Source: Ruminococcus sp. (GTDB lineage Bacteria; Bacillota; Clostridia; Oscillospirales; Acutalibacteraceae). Taken from it: DNA of 7,652 nt. The translations under genes were made by a program, and so were the position numbers. Positions within the stretch are counted from its first letter, which is position 1. Every line of letters starts with the position of its first letter. Shown here one piece after another: positions 6,404-7,652 of this stretch. Under the pieces are notes generated by a model, which saw only the letters and a list, made by a program, of their open reading frames with translations, had not been told where the DNA came from and ran no database searches. The stretch lies in NCBI GenBank assembly GCA_017502425.1, contig JAFVVB010000114.1, forward strand, positions 1-7,652, written 5' to 3'.

Positions 6404-7015
6404 ATGGATATAAATTTATATAATGAAATCGTAAGTAAGCTTAAAATAGCGATTGACAATGGTGATGTACAAGCCATGGTTGACTTAGCAGATATGTATT
6501 TTAGAGGTCCCGATATGAATGAAACGAATATTGTAAAAGCTATGCCGTATTATCGTATGGCTGCAGATAGTGGTGATGCTGTTTCTGCAGGTATTGTAGG
6601 ATCAACTTTATACTATGCGGGAATTGATGGTATAGAAAGAGATGTGCAATCTGCAGTTAAGTATACTAAAATAGCTATTGAAGGAGGAGTTACACCAGCA
6701 CTGACGGTTTTAGGAGAGATTTATGAAGAAGGCAGATATATTGAACAAGATTATCAAAAAGCTCTGCATTATTATACTTTAGCTAGTGAACAAAAAGATC
6801 CTTCAGGAACATATAAAAAAGCAGCTCTAAAATACAAATTAGATTACGAATTCAATGATTGGTTTACTGATTTGTTGACTGCTTATCTATATGGTGATGA
6901 AGAAGCATCTGAAATGATAGATGATTATATAGAGAGTAAAGGTGAGGATACATATTTAATTATCCAAACTGAACTAGATAAATTAAGAGCAAAGTTAGGA
7001 ATAACGGAGGAATAA
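6404..7015 (+). CDS. Sel1-like repeat (TPR-type) protein
   Basis: This 203-residue soluble protein contains Sel1-like helical-hairpin repeats of about 36 residues. Repeat 1 spans about 23-58 (AMVDLADMYFRG, then KAMPYYRMAADSGD). Repeat 2 spans about 59-95 (a divergent first helix with STLYYAG, then SAVKYTKIAIEGG). Repeat 3 spans about 96-131 (ALTVLGEIYEEG, then KALHYYTLASEQ). A partly related helical tail (132-203) is very acidic and ends in TEE. Sel1 repeats act as protein-protein scaffolds. In bacteria they occur in signalling, surface and host- or phage-related modules, so the family alone does not fix a role. No signal peptide or membrane helix is present, so it should be cytosolic, possibly docking on the membrane protein encoded 16 bases upstream. 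ATG 6404 has a modest GAGG (6395-6398) five bases before it. The next gene begins two bases after its stop, implying co-translation. Confidence 0.88.
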   Translation: MDINLYNEIVSKLKIAIDNGDVQAMVDLADMYFRGPDMNETNIVKAMPYYRMAADSGDAVSAGIVGSTLYYAGIDGIERDVQSAVKYTKIAIEGGVTPALTVLGEIYEEGRYIEQDYQKALHYYTLASEQKDPSGTYKKAALKYKLDYEFNDWFTDLLTAYLYGDEEASEMIDDYIESKGEDTYLIIQTELDKLRAKLGITEE

Positions 7016-7017
7016 AA

Positions 7018-7299
7018 ATGTCAGATTATAGATCCTTTGTGATTGTAAGAAAGCGTCAGTTTGTTGGTGGGGGATCTCCTATTCATGTGTATATAGATAA
7101 TAAGAAGTATTGTACATTATATGCAGGTGATTCTGAAAGGGTAGATTTGGACTACACTAATCATACAATTTCTTTTTGTTTTGTGGCAGAAAAAAAGTAT
7201 TGGAGTGATGAGTATAATATTAGACCTAGCATTAGTAGTAGAACTATTACGGTTTTTACTAAATCAAGATTGACAACAGTAGACGTATTAGTAGAGTGA
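7018..7299 (+). CDS. Small beta-rich protein of unknown function
   Basis: I do not recognise this 93-residue protein. Alternating hydrophobic and polar residues suggest a small beta-sandwich: SFVIVRKRQF (6-15), IHVYIDNKKY (22-31), RVDLDYTNHTISFCFVAEKK (41-60) and RTITVFTKSRLTTVDVLV (75-92). The order of a variable G-rich turn, VYID-N-K, a GDS turn and then N-HTI looks like small carbohydrate-binding-like or PEGA/DUF2846-like beta domains, but that is resemblance only. It has no signal peptide and no membrane helix. The ATG at 7018 has a strong GGAGG (7006-7010) inside the end of the Sel1 gene and starts two bases after that gene's stop. It is therefore the third gene of the operon and probably works with the first two. 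Confidence 0.8.
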   Translation: MSDYRSFVIVRKRQFVGGGSPIHVYIDNKKYCTLYAGDSERVDLDYTNHTISFCFVAEKKYWSDEYNIRPSISSRTITVFTKSRLTTVDVLVE

Positions 7300-7322
7300 A
7301 ACGACAAAATATAGATTAGTAA

Positions 7323-7502
7323 TTTTGTAAGTATCATAGATATTCTGTACCGGTACGTTGTAAAAACAGTGATGTTTCTACTGATAGGGATTATTATGAT
7401 AATTCGTATGACAAAAGTAACTTTGTTGCTTTAGATAAGGATGGTAATTTGTTATTTAATAGTATTGACTCACAAGCTGTAATAGATAAAAATTTGTATT
7501 AA
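7323..7502 (+). pseudogene. Start-less coding remnant downstream of the operon
   Basis: An open frame of 59 codons lies immediately after consecutive in-frame TAG and TAA codons (7317-7322). It has no ATG, GTG or TTG until late (a TTG near 7448), so it cannot be translated as a normal gene. The sequence nonetheless looks protein-like, with FVALDKDGNLLFNSID in its second half and asparagine/aspartate-rich codons like the upstream genes. I read it as the 3' end of a decayed fourth operon gene. Its stop (7500-7502) is created at the junction of an 11-bp tandem duplication. Alternatively it is AT-rich noncoding DNA that is open by chance. The rest of the stretch from 7300 to 7635 holds only the repeat, terminator and promoter listed separately. 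Confidence 0.35.
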
Positions 7503-7511
7503 ATTTGTATT
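7490..7511 (+). repeat. 11-bp perfect tandem duplication
   Basis: AAATTTGTATT occurs at 7490-7500 and again immediately at 7501-7511. With a single copy, the remnant frame would read TAT TTG ATA CTT AAG TAA, ending three codons later. The duplication therefore creates the earlier stop and looks like a replication-slippage event. Confidence 0.7.
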
Positions 7512-7531
7512 TGATACTTAAGTAAAAGTTT

Positions 7532-7560
7532 ATCCGCAGGACTGTCCTGCGGATTTTTTT
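7532..7560 (+). terminator. Rho-independent terminator of the accessory operon
   Basis: ATCCGCAGGA (7532-7541) pairs perfectly with TCCTGCGGAT (7545-7554) around the 3-base loop CTG, followed by a T run to 7560. This is a GC-rich 10-bp stem with the classical tail, ending the operon that starts near 5370. Confidence 0.92.
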
Positions 7561-7571
7561 GTGTAAAATAA

Positions 7572-7600
7572 TTGAAATAATGTGTATATGGTGGTATAAT
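7572..7600 (+). promoter_or_regulatory. Extended -10 sigma-A promoter of the right-edge gene
   Basis: TTGAAA (7572-7577) and a perfect TATAAT (7595-7600) are exactly 17 bp apart. TGG directly before the -10 supplies the extended TGN element. Transcription should start near 7607, giving a leader of only about 25-30 bases, so no T-box or riboswitch fits between promoter and gene. Confidence 0.85.
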
Positions 7601-7635
7601 AACTCTGAATTTGTTTATGATGGGAGAATATGACG

Positions 7636-7652
7636 ATGAGCAAGGTCAGAAC
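7636..7652 (+). CDS. Start of a gene cut by the right edge; possibly glutamyl-tRNA synthetase
   Basis: Only the first five complete codons are visible, MSKVR, with the next codon beginning AC (threonine whatever the third base). GGGAG (7622-7626) gives a nine-base spacing to ATG 7636. An in-frame ATG at 7630 would be too close to it. MxKVRT is the usual opening of many bacterial GltX proteins (continuing RFAPSPTG), so gltX is my best guess, but five or six residues cannot establish it. A different frame from ATG 7617/7620 is also open to the edge but has no SD-like sequence before it. Confidence 0.4.

Noticed and set aside
6286..6477. 63-codon minus-strand open frame across the boundary of the coiled-coil and Sel1 genes
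   Set aside because: It is antisense to two good genes, with no promoter or SD, and its product is a low-complexity hydrophobic string.
4927..7560. Mobile element carrying the accessory block
   Set aside because: No integrase, transposase, relaxase, terminal inverted repeat or flanking target duplication is visible. The two bordering hairpins have different sequences, so transfer is only suggested by composition.
1..7652. CRISPR array, tRNA, rRNA or riboswitch
   Set aside because: I saw no regularly spaced repeat-spacer pattern, no cloverleaf or CCA-type 3' end, and no leader long enough with recognisable riboswitch conserved blocks.

Overview
The window looks like chromosomal DNA from a low-to-moderate GC anaerobic Firmicute. 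It is most likely a Clostridia member of the Ruminococcus/Oscillospiraceae type. The evidence is a clostridial-style two-module TrkA, a SecA1 that carries an acidic insert in its second nucleotide-binding domain and the C-terminal CxCx8CC zinc finger, purine-rich Shine-Dalgarno sites, and hairpin-plus-T-run terminators. The taxon is an inference from protein style; no marker in the window fixes it.

Layout. Positions 1-1130 (minus strand) hold the N-terminal 376 codons of trkA, cut by the left edge. Positions 1131-1324 are a divergent promoter region between trkA and secA. secA (1325-4189) is complete and ends in a strong hairpin (4197-4227). A small two-helix membrane protein with a C-terminal zinc ribbon follows (4261-4905). 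It converges on a minus-strand XRE-family repressor gene (GTG start at 5250, end 4927). The two share one bidirectional terminator, and the repressor's stop codon lies inside its stem.

Positions 4927-7502 form a distinct, visibly more AT-rich accessory block: an XRE regulator divergent from a three-gene operon. The operon encodes a two-TM, glycine-rich, coiled-coil protein (5419-6387), a Sel1-repeat protein (6404-7015), and a 93-residue beta-rich protein (7018-7299). It is driven by a near-consensus promoter (5335-5363). Around this promoter lie three 13-bp direct repeats at an exact 31-bp period and a perfect 16-bp dyad in the leader, plausible binding sites for the neighbouring repressor. 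The operon is followed by a start-less coding remnant (7323-7502) ending at an 11-bp tandem duplication, then a strong terminator (7532-7560).

The right edge begins a new transcription unit with an excellent extended -10 promoter (7572-7600). Its first five complete codons (7636-7650, MSKVR, next codon beginning AC) resemble the N-terminus of glutamyl-tRNA synthetase, but too little is visible to name it firmly.

How it works together. trkA (potassium uptake gating) and secA (protein export motor) are housekeeping genes that flank, together with the right-edge gene, a cassette of unknown role. The cassette architecture (repressor, membrane-anchored coiled-coil protein, Sel1-repeat scaffold, small beta protein) is the part of the window most likely to be undescribed. 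No integrase, transposase, tRNA, rRNA or CRISPR array is visible.
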